Source of the DNA: Chrysomallon squamiferum
Lineage: Eukaryota; Mollusca; Gastropoda; Neomphalida; Peltospiridae
Assembly (NCBI GenBank): GCA_012295275.1
Contig: CM022673.1
Location: 14,372,788-14,436,787 of the forward strand
Direction: 5' to 3'
Length of the DNA: 64,000 nucleotides
Shown: positions 47,640-61,519 of the stretch, in pieces
Position numbering within the stretch: the first letter of the stretch is position 1
How the letters are laid out: each line of letters begins with the position of its first letter
Position numbers and translations under genes: made by a program
Notes under the pieces: generated by a model
Told to the model about the DNA's origin: nothing
Database searches by the model: none
What the model saw: the letters and a program-made list of their open reading frames with translations, nothing else

Positions 47640-48100
47640 CATAGACAAGATACGACATTGTAACACCTATAACTTATATAAGCTGTATTCATCATTTCGT
47701 GATAATATTTTCATTAATACTCGATCCTAGTTATATTTACATAACCTGTTTATGAGTATAACTAATAGCTACAGTTAGCAGATTTTCATTTCATGAAAAA
47801 AACATGAAAATATTTTCACTATTACATTTTAAAGATGATACAAAGTTGCTGGGGGTGTTTTCTTGATCAGTTTTGTTAGTAACAATTTTCTACTTGACCC
47901 AGTCACCTTCCGTTTACTTGACAAGTACTGTACTCATACACTACCTCGTGTCTAAATCACTAGAAGACCGATTTTATTCCGTTTGTTTATCATTAACCAT
48001 GGTGTGAGTAAAATCGTCAAATCTGTCACAAACACACGATGTAAAACCACCCGGAAGAGACTTTAGAACTCTGCTTCATCAAGGAACTAATTTTGTCACC

Positions 48101-48197
48101 CAAGATGGCCGACTTTCCTTTTGGCATGCGCATTTACGACAGCCTTATTTACCAAGACCCGAAAGAAGCTATTTATTTGGTGAATATACACGTTTAG
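48101..48197 (+). promoter_or_regulatory. YY1-like CAAGATGGCC motif with a 30-codon open frame upstream of acid phosphatase
   Basis: CAAGATGGCC at 48101-48110 resembles the AAGATGGCC at the GPR155 leader. Its ATG has a good start context and opens a 30-codon frame ending TAG at 48195-48197 (MADFPFGMRIYDSLIYQDPK at the start). A donor-like TTG|GTGAAT at 48179-48182 is in phase 0 and could join exon 2 of the acid phosphatase, which would replace the signal peptide. It may equally be a uORF or chance. Confidence 0.35.
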
Positions 48198-48311
48198 ATA
48201 ATGAAGAGTTGTGTATAATCGAAACTCCTCAATGGCTGCGTAAGGCAACAGGGAAATTGTCTGCTACAGGCAACCTATTCATTATTTGCAGCAGGAACTG
48301 ACCAAATTAAA

Positions 48312-50776
48312 ATGCTGAAACATTTTTGTTTAATAGCATATATATTCCACCTCTTCTTAATATCAAATATATCATCAACTTTACAATTAGTAAATCTGGT
48401 GTGTATAAAATTCATTTATTTTATAATAAAATTATAAACTTAAGATTCAGTCACACTCAATCACATGATGATCATCATGTGACTGAACATGAATCTTAAG
48501 TTTATTGATGTTTATTATTGCAATTATTTAATTGATAACCAATCTTTTTATTATGCATTCTTTTTCTTATACTTAATTAAAACTGATATATTTTCTTAAT
48601 TCAGTGATTCACAAAACTAGTATAAAGTATTACATTTCAAATATGTTTCTTGGAAATACATTTTGTTACATATATTTTTCTTTCATATTTCTTTCCATTT
48701 CTTTTATAAATATTTTGTCATATATATATTTAGGTATACCGGCATGGAGACAGGGTTCCAGCAGTCATTTATCCACTAGACATGCATCAGGTAAATAATA
48801 CAGAAGATTGGTCACAGGGACTTGGCTGGTTGACTAAGGTAAGTAGACTAAATTATCTTAATTTCTGACACATTAACATGTATGATCCATTTTTTTAAAA
48901 TTAAAATATAACAGGTATTATGATCACTATTTCACACAGCATTAATATCTAGATCACAAAACTATCATATGATTGATTTTAAATACTGTGTAATTTGTGT
49001 CACTAAATAGATGGTGGGTGTTGGTTGTCACATGGTTGTCATTTATGGGTTTCCTTTCTATACTGTACTTTTAATTTATGAAGATACATGTATTCTAAGT
49101 CAGTGGTGGATATTTAGAGATGATTATTATAAAATTAAATTTGTAAATGAATGCACATGTAAATATGTTTGTTATTTCAGTTAGGAATACAAGAACATTT
49201 TGCCTTTGGCAAGTTTTTAAGAAGACGATATGACAGCTTTATTACCAAGAAGTATATAAGTACTGAGGTAATGATCCAGTAGCACTATCACTTAAGTAAA
49301 TTACTGCTGCTGTTAATTATAAATATGTGACAAGAGTTGGTAGCAGATTTTATGTGGACAAGCCAAAGTGACCAGCACTTGTAGAAAAACATTTTCAACC
49401 ATACTTCATTACACATTACACTGAAGTATATACTATTGCACCAGCCAGATTAAAAATCTGGAATTTTATAAATTTCTACATAAATGTATACACACAGAAA
49501 CAAAGAGTAGTTGTGTAATTGTTTGTCTTTAGATATTATTTTGCAGTTTAGATAAGTGTTGATGTACACACCTTAATGAGCTGATGATCAGTTACTGCTT
49601 TCATTTGTTTTTGTCTTGCTTTGTTTGTTTATTAGATAAATGTTGAGAGTTCATCAGTTTCTCGGTGTCTGATGTCTGCATACAGCAACCTGGCGGGGTT
49701 GTTTCCGCCTGTCCCCAGTCAGAAGTGGAATCCAGACATTGACTGGCAGCCTATTCCTGTTTCTATGATATCAGATAGTGATGACAATGTTAGTATATCT
49801 CTCGAAACCCAGTTGTACTCAGCATTTTGCTCTAACAAGTCCATTGTGTTTTTTAAGTGAAATTCAAAAACGGATCATAGATTAATTAAACCATTTTTGT
49901 GCCATTTTGTTTCAATGTCTTCACCATCTCTGAGGCAGCTTCATAATTTCATCCTCCCAGAACTTGGCACCTTTCTGTGTTATGGTCTAAATGTGACAAA
50001 CTTGTATTCTATCAAAATATGTACAGTGTGAATATACTGCAATAACTTGTGACATTTTAACTGGTTTCAACTTACCTTAACTTAAAATTTATATTATTTA
50101 AATAAACTAAAATTAAATAGAATTTCTGCATTAATTTCATAATAATTCATGTAGTGATATGTTTCAGCAGAAATAATTACATCCAATCTGTGTTAGTGAT
50201 AAAATGACTGAAGTTGAACACATATGCTGTAGCCTTGGTTGTTTTTGTTTTGATAAAATGTGTTTTATTTGAAATGCACAGATTTTTCTAAACCAATTTT
50301 TTTCTGTAATATTATGGTCAGACAGAAATTATAAATCTGTTTATTTTTATTTTCAGAAACTGCATTTATCTAAAGATTGTCCAAGATACAGTCAGCTGTA
50401 TTCAGACTTGCTACAGTCTGAAATGGTGCAGAAAGAAGAAATGAAGAATAAGGTTCATTTGTGTTGTTATTCTTTTTATTCATTAGAGATTTAAATAAAA
50501 AAATTTTTTTTTTTTTTTGTTAATGGAGATTTAAATTTTTTTCAATGTTTTTTTTATGATAAAATGTTAAGATATATTAAACAGTAAATTCTTTTTTATT
50601 TTTATATTTTATATATTTATACATATATATATAAATAAATAAATAAACAAAGAAATTTTACAAATAATTGTCCTCACTGATTTTTTATAAAAACGTGTTA
50701 GAAATCAGTATTTAGATATGTAGCTTTAGTGTGTGTGTGTGTCTGTGTATCTATCTATCTATATCTATCTATCTAC

Positions 50777-50830
<54 letters not shown>

Positions 50831-53800
50831 ATATATACACATATGTGCACACACACATGTACACATTTACATATATTTTACTTTTTTTCTTAGGCTTTTT
50901 ACCAGTTTGTGATGGAAAACACAGGAGTTAAACATGAGAATATTTCCAATATTTGGGAAGTAGTAGACACACTCATCTGTGAAGTAAGAATTTCTAGCTT
51001 AAAGTGACACTGACACCTAAAATTAAATTTACTTACAAATGTAAAATCATGTATTTTTTACTGTTGATTTCAGTGTCTCTAATTGTTTTTGTGAATTCTA
51101 AAACAGATTTTGTTATTTTTGTCTTGCCTCATGAACTAATTAATCTGTTTAAAATAATACTAATATTTATTATAAAATTGTGTAGTGTCGTGTTCTCTTG
51201 GGGTATTAAAAATTGTATTAAAAGGGTCAGTTTTTAAAATTATTTCACAGTGTGCAAAACTATATAAATAAATAAATGAGTTTTATTTGATTTTTTTTGG
51301 TCAGCAATGTTCTTATGATTAGTACTTTACTTTCTTAGTATTCCAAGTTTTTTCCATATTTTTTCATAGTTTCCATAAACTAAATGTTTTAAAATACTTC
51401 CAGGTGATTTCTGTATTTGCAGGTAGCAGTTAGTATTTGTCAGTAACAAAATATGATACAAAATAGCAAGAGCCTGTGAAACTGATGACACAAATCCAGT
51501 TTTCTTCAGAAATAGACAACAACAAACAAAAAAATAACCAAAAACAAATCCTCTACATAAAACAATGACACGGAAGTGTAAAAAATATATTTAGACTTTG
51601 TTTTTGCAATTGCAGATACATTTTAACAAACTGAAATTAAAAACTAAATGTTTCGAGTGTGTTTCAGAAAGCTCATAGGTTGCCGTGGAACAGCTGGGTG
51701 AACGAAACAGTGTTTGAAAAACTGTTAAGTCTGTACAAGATGGATTTCATTTTACAATACTACACTGAAGAAATGGCTCGACTTAAAGGAGGTTTGTTTA
51801 ACTAACTCTTCACACTACTAGTAACTTTTATACTTCATATGAGATTATTTGCAATTCTAAAAGTGTTTGGGCAATTCTTTAATTTACAAAAGCTGGTAGA
51901 TTTTATTTGATAAAAATGATGGATTATAATTAAAAAAAAATTTGCTGTTGTGTTTAATATTTGAACAGTTACATAGAATACCTAATTCTTCTTTGTTTTA
52001 TGACACACACATGCACACACATTTATATTTGCAATCTAAACACATACAAAATGTATGTAATACATTTATACAGATATACATACATCATGGTAAAGAAATA
52101 TCCTATGTATTTCAGTATTAAATATTAATTATAAAATATAAATATGAAAGACTAAAACCAGAGGTTGTTATTTTGAGAGTTTAAAACTGTTTACTTCAGG
52201 TCCTCTTCTCAAGCAGTTTATAAACAACATGAAGTCTAAAATACATGGACATCTGGACGAACAGATGAAAATGTTCATGTACTCTGCTGTATGTAATATT
52301 TACATTAAACACAAATTTCAGTACTATAAAGTATATATCATTCAGTAGTTTTATTTATATAGCTTTTTTGTATTGACATTATTTCATGTCATTGTTGATC
52401 AGAATTTACAGTAGATCGAAAAATAAAGCAAGTGTTAATTATGTGTTAGAAGTAATCATTTAATGTAGAAATTACAGCTCATAACAGATAAATATACAAA
52501 TCTTTTTAATAAATCATTAACAGTATATTATTCCAGTAAAATAAAAAAAATTAACTAGTAAATTGCAATAAGATGTATCATGGTGTTTTAATGAAAGAAT
52601 AATAATTAACCTCCAGTAATACTAATGTATATAATTACATACCTTAATAGGAATATTTAAATCGATTTTATTTACAATTATTCCATGCATCAAAGTTAAT
52701 AATTATTTGGGAACTAGAATTAACTGAATTTGTTTTGTGAATTATGTTCTTACCTAGAATTGTGTCTTACACTGTAAAATTCTACTGAATTTCCTGTTAT
52801 TTAAATTAATGAGATTATTTCAGTGAACATATAATTTGGCTATTAATTCTACGTTACTTCACAGAATTAAACAAATATATATATACTAAATGTGGGAAGT
52901 TTCAATAATATATATATTTTTGAATGTTTTGTATCAGTATGTTAATATATCTCTGGTAAATAATTTGACTCATTCTGGTAAATCAGTGTATGTTTGTTTC
53001 ACAGCATGATGAGACCATAGTTGCCCTGTTGTCAGCACTCGGGTTATATGATGGCAATCCACCTGTGTACACAAGTGCTGTGATCATGGAACTACACAAA
53101 GAAAATGAGAAATACAACGTGCAGCTGTTCTACAAAAACTTTACATCACACAATGTCAGCGACAGCAGAGAGCCAGTTAGATTGACGATGAAAGGTAGAT
53201 AACATAGCTTTTACTTGCTTTAGAAAAAAAAAAAGAAAAAAAAATGAAGGAAAAAAATCCTAATTTTATTAATTTTTAATATTTTTTTTTTTATCATTTT
53301 TTAAAAGAAATTTAAAAGTTAGTATTAGTTTTTAATGTTTAAAATATATTTGTTATAAGTTAGATTTTTAATTTTCAAAACAATTTTATTGTTTATAAAT
53401 ACCAAATTAGAGTAAACACATAATGTAAAATTATTATATTTTTTTTAGAATGTAGTTACATTTTTCTTAAATGTTTTAATTAAATATCATTATTTTGGAC
53501 TTACTCTTTTGCAGGTTGTGATTTCATATGTCCATTAGAAACATTTTTAGAGTTAACTAAACATTCAGTTCCTAAAAACTGGACTGAAGAATGCAAAATG
53601 AAAACATCTTTCAGCCCAACAATTGCTAAAGGTAAATCCAATAATTTATTACAACCAGTGTAAATATAGTAGTTTAATATAACCAATGTAAATACAGTAA
53701 TTTAATAAAATAGTTTAATACAACCAGTGTAAATGAAATAGTCCAATACAAGCGACATAAATTTAGTAGTTTAATACAACCAATGTAAATACAGTAGTTT

Positions 53801-55491
53801 AATACAACCAATGTAAATACAGTCGTTCAATACAAGCGACATAAATTTAGTAGTTTAATACAACCAATGTAAATACAATAGTTTAATACAACCAATGTAA
53901 ATACAGTAGTTTAATACAACAAATGTAAATACAGTGGTTTATTACAACAAATGTAAATACAGTAGTTCAATACAACCAATGTAAATACAGTGGTTTACTA
54001 CAACAAATGTAAATACAGTGGTTTACTACAACCAATGTAAATACAGTCGTTCAATACAACAAATGTAAATACAGTGGTTCAATACAACAAATGTAAATAC
54101 AGTAGTTTAATACAACAAATGTAAATACAGTGGTTTACTACAACAAATGTAAATACAGTAGTTCAATACAACAAATGTAAATACAGTGGTTTACTACAAC
54201 AAATGTAAATACAGTGGTTTACTACAACAAATGTAAATACAGTGGTTTAATACAACAAATGTAAATACAGTAGTTCAATACAACCAATGTAAATACAGTG
54301 GTTTACTACAACCAATGTAAATACAGTCGTTCAATACAACAAATGTAAATACAGTGGTTTACTACAACAAATGTAAATACAGTCGTTCAATACAACAAAT
54401 GTAAATACAGTGGTTTACTACAACAAATGTAAATACAGTCGTTCAATACAACAAATGTAAATACAGTGGTTTACTACAACAAATGTAAATACAGTAGTTC
54501 AATACAACCAATGTAAATACAGTGGTTTACTACAACCAATGTAAATACAGTCGTTCAATACAACAAATGTAAATACAGTGGTTTACTACAACAAATGTAA
54601 ATACAGTCGTTCAATACAACCAATGTAAATACAGTGGTTTACTACAACAAATGTAAATACAGTCGTTCAATACAACAAATGTAAATACAGTGGTTTACTA
54701 CAACAAATGTAAATACAGTAGTTTAATACAACCAATGTAAATACAGTGGTTCAATACAACAAATGTAAATACAGTCGTTCAATACAACAAATGTAAATAC
54801 AGTAGTTTAATACAACAAATGTAAATACAGTGGTTTACTACAACAAATGTAAATACAGTGGTTCAATACAACAAATGTAAATACAGTAGTTTAATACAAC
54901 AAATGTAAATACAGTAGTTTAATACAACAAATGTAAATACAGTAGTTTAATACAACAACTGTAAGTACAGTAGTTTAATACAACCAATTTAAATAAAAAC
55001 AATGATAAATGCAACATTTTCATACAACCAAAGAAAAAATACAACACTTTAATAAATCATAGATAAATACAGCAGTTTTCTAAAATGTAGATAAATACAA
55101 TGATATACCTTGATATAAATAAAAACCTCGATTTTGTTATTAACAAAAGTGTTATATTTACAGAATATTTATAAGATTAATTCACTTTTTAATTTAATTT
55201 AATATTTAAATTTATATTATACATTATTTTATATTATTAAAATAGAATGAAAAACATCAGCAAAATCCCTTTTTAATCCTAAAATTGTTTATATTTATAA
55301 TTTCTTGCTTGTTTGTTTAAATATAATATTTTTTTTTTTTTTTTGTTTTTGTTATATTTTTAGCTACTATAATCGCAGCTTGTTTGACTGCAGCTGTGGT
55401 AGGAGGAATGTTTACTATGATGGTAATTATGTTAGTACAGAGAAGAAGAAGTCAGAGGGCTCACATTTCTTTCTATAAATTTACAAGTTAA
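48312..55491 (+). CDS. ACP2: Lysosomal/prostatic-type histidine acid phosphatase, 11 exons, complete
   Basis: Hydrolyses phosphomonoesters at acid pH in the lumen of lysosomes or outside the cell. Exons: 48312-48398, 48734-48838, 49181-49267, 49636-49788, 50357-50452, 50894-50983, 51668-51791, 52200-52288, 53005-53194, 53515-53631, 55364-55491. The sum is 1266 nt, 421 residues plus TAA, against about 423 for human ACP2, and every phase agrees. Residues 1 to about 23 form a hydrophobic signal peptide. The catalytic motif is YRHGDRVP with His33; the second active-site pair HDE starts at His278. WQPIPV and CPRY are family signatures in exons 4-5. Residues 381 to about 405 form one transmembrane helix, followed by an RRRSQR stop-transfer and a short tail ending YKFTS, so it is a type I membrane enzyme like ACP2. 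It is head-to-head with WIPF. Intron 10 is filled by a donor-seeded minisatellite. Confidence 0.95.
48434..48505. repeat. Imperfect inverted repeat with a perfect 22-bp palindromic centre
   Basis: Outer arms ATAAACTTAAGATTCA and its exact complement at 48490-48505 enclose the self-complementary TCACATGATGAT/CATCATGTGA centre. It lies in intron 1 of the acid phosphatase, 35 bases after the exon 1 donor. Confidence 0.9.
50740..50835. repeat. (ATCT)n tetranucleotide microsatellite in acid phosphatase intron 5
   Basis: ATCT repeated about 20 times with two short interruptions, followed by TATATATACACA. It ends about 60 bases before the exon 6 acceptor. Confidence 0.95.
53632..54990 (+). repeat. 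28-bp minisatellite of about 48 copies starting at the exon 10 donor
   Basis: The consensus is GTAAATACAGTGGTTTACTA plus CAACAAAT, with the variants AGTTTAATA and CGTTCAATA. The first, most diverged unit begins with the authentic donor itself, AAAG|GTAAATCCAATAATTTATTA at 53632. Later units keep GTAAAT in the same register after AAT. The array occupies about 1.36 kb of the 1.73-kb intron 10 of the acid phosphatase gene. Confidence 0.95.
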
Positions 55492-58400
55492 CTCTTTGAA
55501 CTGTTGCCAGTGTTAAGAGATATCACTCGAGTGAACATTGCAACTTTGCAGTTAAATATTTGACCATTGCTAAAAACTGAAAGGCTGTGGGAAAACAGCA
55601 CAGGCTCTGTAAGTGTGACTGAGACTTGTTCTGCAAAGATGATTAAACATTTTTTATTATTTCAGGATGCATTCTATTAATTTAAAATTATTTTTTTTAT
55701 CAGATTTTACATTTACAAATTATTTAATGGCTATGCACTGGTTAACATTCTACTCAGAGAAAAGCAGTTGTTCAATTCTGCAGTACAAATTGCTTCAAAT
55801 TTTAGTTTTATTTGATATTTATGTTTAATCAAATATTTTGTACCACAATGTGCACAGCATTATAAATGAATAAATGTTATGTGAAAATGAGTATAACTTC
55901 TCTATAAACACACTGTTAAAAATAGTAGAAGAAAAAATAAAATTAAATAAAAATAGGGTATTAGTGTGGTAGCTAACACAAAACTATATTAGATGTTAAT
56001 TTGAGAACACTTTTCATATTTAAAATAGAGTAAAATCTTTACACAGCAGTCTGGTACTGATTTGTTTTTCACTTATTCAAATTTCACTGTGAGCTGCTGT
56101 AAAAATTATTTTTCAGTATCTTTAAACATTTGTTTCATGTGCATCTTCTTTATCTGTTTGATAAAAGATGATAACAATGCTCAAAAAAGCTTTCTTATTG
56201 TTGTCATGAACACAATAAGTAAGTGATTATTTAGAATTAAACTATTACTATAATGTGAGATATTTTATTTTTTTAAATTTCTTACATGTTGTTTCCATTT
56301 GAACATACCTACAAAATATCAATTTGTTTTGTTAATTATGAATATTAAAAAAATTATAATGATTGTTATTTTCTTTTTTTTATCTTTATTTATCAGCAAT
56401 AAATATATCAGATAATTATGCAAGCATATGGTTTAACCATATATTTATGTGTTAGATGAATGTGCATATATCAAATATATAAATTTGAAAATAGTTTATC
56501 TGTCATGTTTGTTTAAATGAAAAATAATTTAAAATTAATTTTGAGAGTATATTATGATCTCACTGAAGAGTAATAAAAAACATTCCACTTTCATGACATT
56601 AATTTTTTTTTCTATAATGATTGTGTATGGAAAAAATCTGAAAACATATTTAATGTGCTTATAAAGAAAAACATGAATTTGTTAAAATACAGGCACATTC
56701 TAAAGACACTATAGTGTGACAGACACAATGCTTTTAAAATTATGAAGTTACTAATTAACAGTGACATTCTAGAAATAGCTATAATATATAGTCTGATATA
56801 ATGTTTTTGAAGACAGTTTGATATTTTTGAAACACATAACATTTTAAAAGTCATGATGCTGTTAAATATCAGTAATATACTAAAGAACTGACAATTATTA
56901 TGATTTTAAACTTAGGAAGTTGTTAACATTTACATGTTAGAGACAACAATGATATTTTGACAGTTATAATGTGTTTTATGTTAGGAAGTTGTTAAACAAC
57001 ATTTACATGTTAGAGACAACAATGATATTTTGACAGTTATAATGTGTTTTATGTTTGGAAGTTGTTAAACAACATTTACATACTAATTGTTTGTTTTTGA
57101 AGATATTTTTACTAGTTTTGTTAACTCTGTCTATTTCTCATTGTGTTGGTTTATTTCTTATTCTGACTTTTATAATGTGCATGACATCAAAAAAGTATGA
57201 AAATATGTTTAGTATTCTGTCAAGTTTTTGTTTTGTTACTGTGACCACTGTTTCATAATAATAAAGTATGGCAGTATTGTACTACACTATTACATGTTAC
57301 TGTTTTTGTTTCTGTACTGTGTGATGTTGCAAATGTGCAGACCTTTCTAGTGTTATTATGATAACTATAACTGACTGTTGTGACAATAAAAGTATCTGGG
57401 GCTGTATTAGCTACAGTTTCCCAAAGTTTATATCACAACAGCTGTGATTGATAAAACAGAAAAATGTATGTTTAGAAATAAGTGACATGAGAATGATGTA
57501 CTTTGTTCTGATAATTATAGATTTAACTTATTTATTACCAGAAAATATAGTGAATACAATTTTTAATTAAATGCACTTTAAGACTACTGAATAATGTATG
57601 TACATGAAAAAATAATGTATATAATTACAAGAAATGTAAACTTGTAAAACAAGGCATGGTGTTGTATGACATGTCAGCAACTATCCATCTTTTAGCAAAT
57701 GGCAGCAAGAAGTCCTTTGAAAGGATAATAATATGCAGCATGAACTTTGACACATCATGTGACTTTTGACTGGTTAAATGATCACTTTTTATAATAGTTA
57801 AATCATTTTGTGCTTCAGCAAATGTAAAATAAACCATTTTAGTTGAATAATTTTTTAAGTTAATAAAGTCAGTTTTGCTAATTTGTATATTTTTGAACTA
57901 GAACTTATAGAATGCTGTACTTAAGTTGAAGCATTCTGAAATATATACAGCAAATGTGAACAAGTGATATATATATATATATACACACACATACATTAAT
58001 ATATATATATAAATACAAAAAGGCACATATATATAAAAAAATTCAAAATATTTGATGTATTTTTCTTAAGTAATATTTAAATTTTGTTTCTAGCAGTTCT
58101 TTTGAATGTGAACATTCTTCAATGATTATTTTGTAAAATTGGTTTTTTTATATATAACCTGGTGATTTTCATTTATATATTTATTATTATTATATATTTA
58201 AATATTTAAATGTGATGAAATTTGTTTCATTTTAAATATTTGATGTATTTTTCTTATATAATATTTGAATTTATTTAAAAATGTCTAAAATTTTATTAAT
58301 ATATTTTATTTTTTCAGTAATATTATTATTAATTTTTCATTAGAATATTTGTTATTGTCAGTAAAATATAAAAAATATTTACTTGAAATTATCAAACAAG

Positions 58401-60763
58401 TCAAACATTGTAAATGTTAAGCAGTTAATACAATGTATTGAGTTATCAAAGAATGAAGAAATATAAATGAAGCTTAACCACAAAAATTTGAATATTATAA
58501 AAGTTTACATTAGTCTGTATTTTAAATAACTTTTTATGTTCATATTTATTTTGTGTCACAACTGATCAAAATTTACTTTTAATTAGATATTAGAGGTAAT
58601 TATTTTTCAAAACACAGAAATATGTTACAGGTTACTAATTCAAATGCAAGAATTTGTTGATTTTTTTTTATCTTGATTTTTTTTGGGTGTGAACAGCTAA
58701 AAAATGAATTATTGTTTGAGTTACAGGCAATGTTTTGATCATGTGATTTGAATTTGATTCTATAACTTTTGTTTTGTTTTGTTACAAGTCAAACCTGTTT
58801 TTATTTAGTAGTTTGTAGTTTGTATTTATTTATTTATTTAGTTTTTATAAAATTATGATGAATTTGTGAGCACAAGAGGGCCAGGGTATTATCACCATTG
58901 ATGATATCCTTTTAGAATTTGAGATTTGATTTACATAATGCATGAATTATGTTTGATATAAAGTATCTTACTTATTTGGTTTTTCTTTTTGTCTTGTATG
59001 TTTGTGTCCATGTATATATCTGTGTGTGTGTGTGTGTGTGCATGCATGTGTGTGTGTGTGGGTGCATGTGTGTGTATGTGTGTGCTAGTGTGTATGTGTA
59101 TATTTGTGTTTATATATGTGTATATGTAATAAGCATGAGCATCTGTATATGTGTGTGTGCATATTTTATTTTTGTCACTATATTTAAATTTAAATAAAAG
59201 TAAAGTTATTTAAATAGATTAAACATTGTCTAATATTTATATAATACTCTGTGTATTCAGAGTTTTTCTTGATTACTGGTCAGATACTTGATACATATTT
59301 TAAATATTTCCTACTCACAAGATGCAGGTTAGAGCAAGAATTAGTCATTGTTATGGCCTAGGAATAGATTATTATTATTTTTGTTATTTTGACAACCTTG
59401 GAAAACATTCCAGTGAAGTAGTTCAGGAGTAAATATCATTTCCCAGAGATTTTTGTGTTTTGATGTTGTTGCAGGTGGTAGTTATTGTTTTTGATTTTCA
59501 ACCAAAAAATATAATTTTATTATTTATTATTATTGTTATTGTTGTTGTTGTTATTATTATTATTATTAATTTTTTATTTTTGTTTTAATTTTTAATTTAA
59601 TTTTTTTATTTTTTTATTGCAAAAGTTTTATTGTTTTTATTTTGGAAAAGAAAGACATTTATCATTATACATGAGCATGAAATGAATAAATAAAAAAATT
59701 ACAGAAAAATTATCACCAGAAACAACTAGTTTGTTAAAGTCAAACCTGCCTTGTCCCTAGTGTATATACTAGTATACACATTTTTATAACTTTTATGTAC
59801 TGCAAAGAAAAGCTAAAACCTTTGTAAATCATATAGACTACAGCATTCTAGTATACTTATGTCATCACAGGAATACAGTTTACTGTACAGACATTTAGGC
59901 AATTTATATTTATGTTTTTGAGAAGGTTTATCAGAACAAATCCATGGATGGGAATGTGTTGGCTTGTAGTGAATTCACTATATAAAGTTGAAAAATGTTT
60001 GATTTAAAAGACAGAAATCTCTGAATAAGTAACAAACTGGACACTTTCCAAAACACTGAACTTTATTATCACCTTTTAAAATGCAGTAACTTCCATTTTA
60101 TCCTCAGTTGATTCATTTGTAACATTAGAAATATTATAATTTTTGTTTTTTCTGTAAATATGGAATACCGAAAAAAGGAAGAAACAAAAAATAATAATGA
60201 AAAAACAAACCCCTTCCTTCCAAAAACAGGTAATAACTTGTAGCCTTTATGAAAACATGTTGCATCTTAATGACAGCACTAATGTAATTATTTTTAATGT
60301 TGAAAATATTGTTACAATGAATAAAGATATATTTTCACCTACTGTGGTTTGTTGTCTATTATTTTGCTCAAGGAGCTTGTTAACAAGAAACAAATTTCTA
60401 ATGTTAAACACTTTTCAGTCAACATAATTCTAACATAAGCAAGTCTTTGACAGCTGAAAATGTTCAAGTTAAAGCACATTCCTGATTTAATGGCATTTAA
60501 AATATGAATTCTTTTTTCTGTAATATTAAATATGTCAAGATTCTACAATTAATGATTATGATGATGATGATAATAATAATAATACAGTTGCGGTTAAAAG
60601 TTAAAAAATAGTGAAATATGTTTTGGTTGTTGTCATAATCTTACGTTACCACTGACCCAAATGCCTATATCCTAGTTCAATTATTTAATAGTAGTTACGT
60701 AGTTGGTGTGTGGTGCTACGAAAGAAAACGGCGGAATCTACACAGTGAATTGAACCAAGAAAC
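55492..60763. other. Acid phosphatase 3' UTR and intergenic DNA
   Basis: No coding exon recognised over 5.3 kb. Polyadenylation signals AATAAA occur at 55869-55874 (378 bases after the stop) and 57385-57390; the first is the likelier for the acid phosphatase mRNA. A 60-70 base segment containing AACATTTACATGTTAGAGAC is repeated near 56925-57075. GT-rich repeats lie at about 59021-59160 and AT-rich triplets at 59520-59570. The final 100 bases should be the ceramide synthase promoter. Confidence 0.55.
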
Positions 60764-60948
60764 ATGGCGTCTTTCATACGAATGGCAAGTGATATTCTTT
60801 GGAGCGAAAAGTTTTGGTTCCGCAATGGACTAACATGGAAAGATTTAGAAAGCCACGATCCAAATATTTATTACCCTAAAGTCAATGACATTAATCTTTC
60901 ATTTTTAGTCGGATTGATTTTTATCATAATCCGTTATACAAATGAAAG
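60764..60948 (+). CDS. CERS: Ceramide synthase, first coding exon (partial gene)
   Basis: N-acyltransferase of sphingoid bases in the ER membrane (family known as LASS/CerS). The exon starts with AACATGGCG and ends in phase 2 at the donor AG|GTGAGT (60949). It encodes 61 residues plus a split Arg codon. W-S-E-K-F-W at about 13-18, NGLTWKDLE at about 21-29 and a following hydrophobic helix LSFLVGLIFIIIRY match the N-terminus of the CerS2/5/6 group, where the same W-x-E-x-F-W ... TW-x-DL pattern precedes the first transmembrane helix. The catalytic Lag1p domain would be in later exons; none was found in the remaining 3 kb, so intron 1 runs past the window end. Which of CerS2, 5 or 6 it is cannot be decided from this exon. 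Confidence 0.82.
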
Positions 60949-61486
60949 GTGAGTTTGTGAGGTGCACATTTAATTTTTTCATGTTGTTATTTTTGTTACA
61001 TAACATGTTTAATGTTACCATGGGTCTTAGTCAACAGCATGCAGATTTGATTTGATACTTTCGTAGAAAAAGTTATATTATAATTAAGAAAATAAAAAAT
61101 TACATTGATTATTGTATCTTCGTAGTCGTTATTAATCGCCGGCTTTTTAAATCATTAATGTCGACAATAAAAACAAGATATTATTATTAAAATAATGTTA
61201 AAACGATTAACTTAATAAAAATGATAATGACACTAATTCTAATGTTATATTCTAAACATGTTTCTAAATATTTATGAACTTATTGGAGATAAAATAAATA
61301 ATGTTTTATTAAATTTTTATGAGTCATTACAATGGTACAGTTGTCGGCTTACATAGCCAGTGAGCCAAGCCCAAAGGCGGAAAGTTTAGACCCGCTTTCA
61401 GCCATGTAAAATCTGTGTTCTGACAAATCCATCATTTGTCATATTTTACAGTATTTTAATTTTCTTCAATAATTTCAACTAGGGAG

Positions 61487-61519
<33 letters not shown>

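Larger units (their letters stand above)
45617..48311. promoter_or_regulatory. Divergent WIPF / acid phosphatase upstream region
   Basis: 2.7 kb between the two divergent start codons. On the minus strand 45617-45646 is WIPF 5' UTR behind a TTTCTTCAG acceptor, so a non-coding WIPF first exon is expected further right, probably near 47900-48060 where the composition becomes balanced. The promoter pair is likely between about 47900 and 48300. The middle is AT-rich and contains a perfect hairpin at 47590-47639. No other gene is seen. Confidence 0.5.

Noticed and set aside
53632-54990. CRISPR-like regular repeats
   Set aside because: Units are contiguous with no unique spacers, the period is 28 bases, and the setting is a eukaryotic intron. 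It is a minisatellite.
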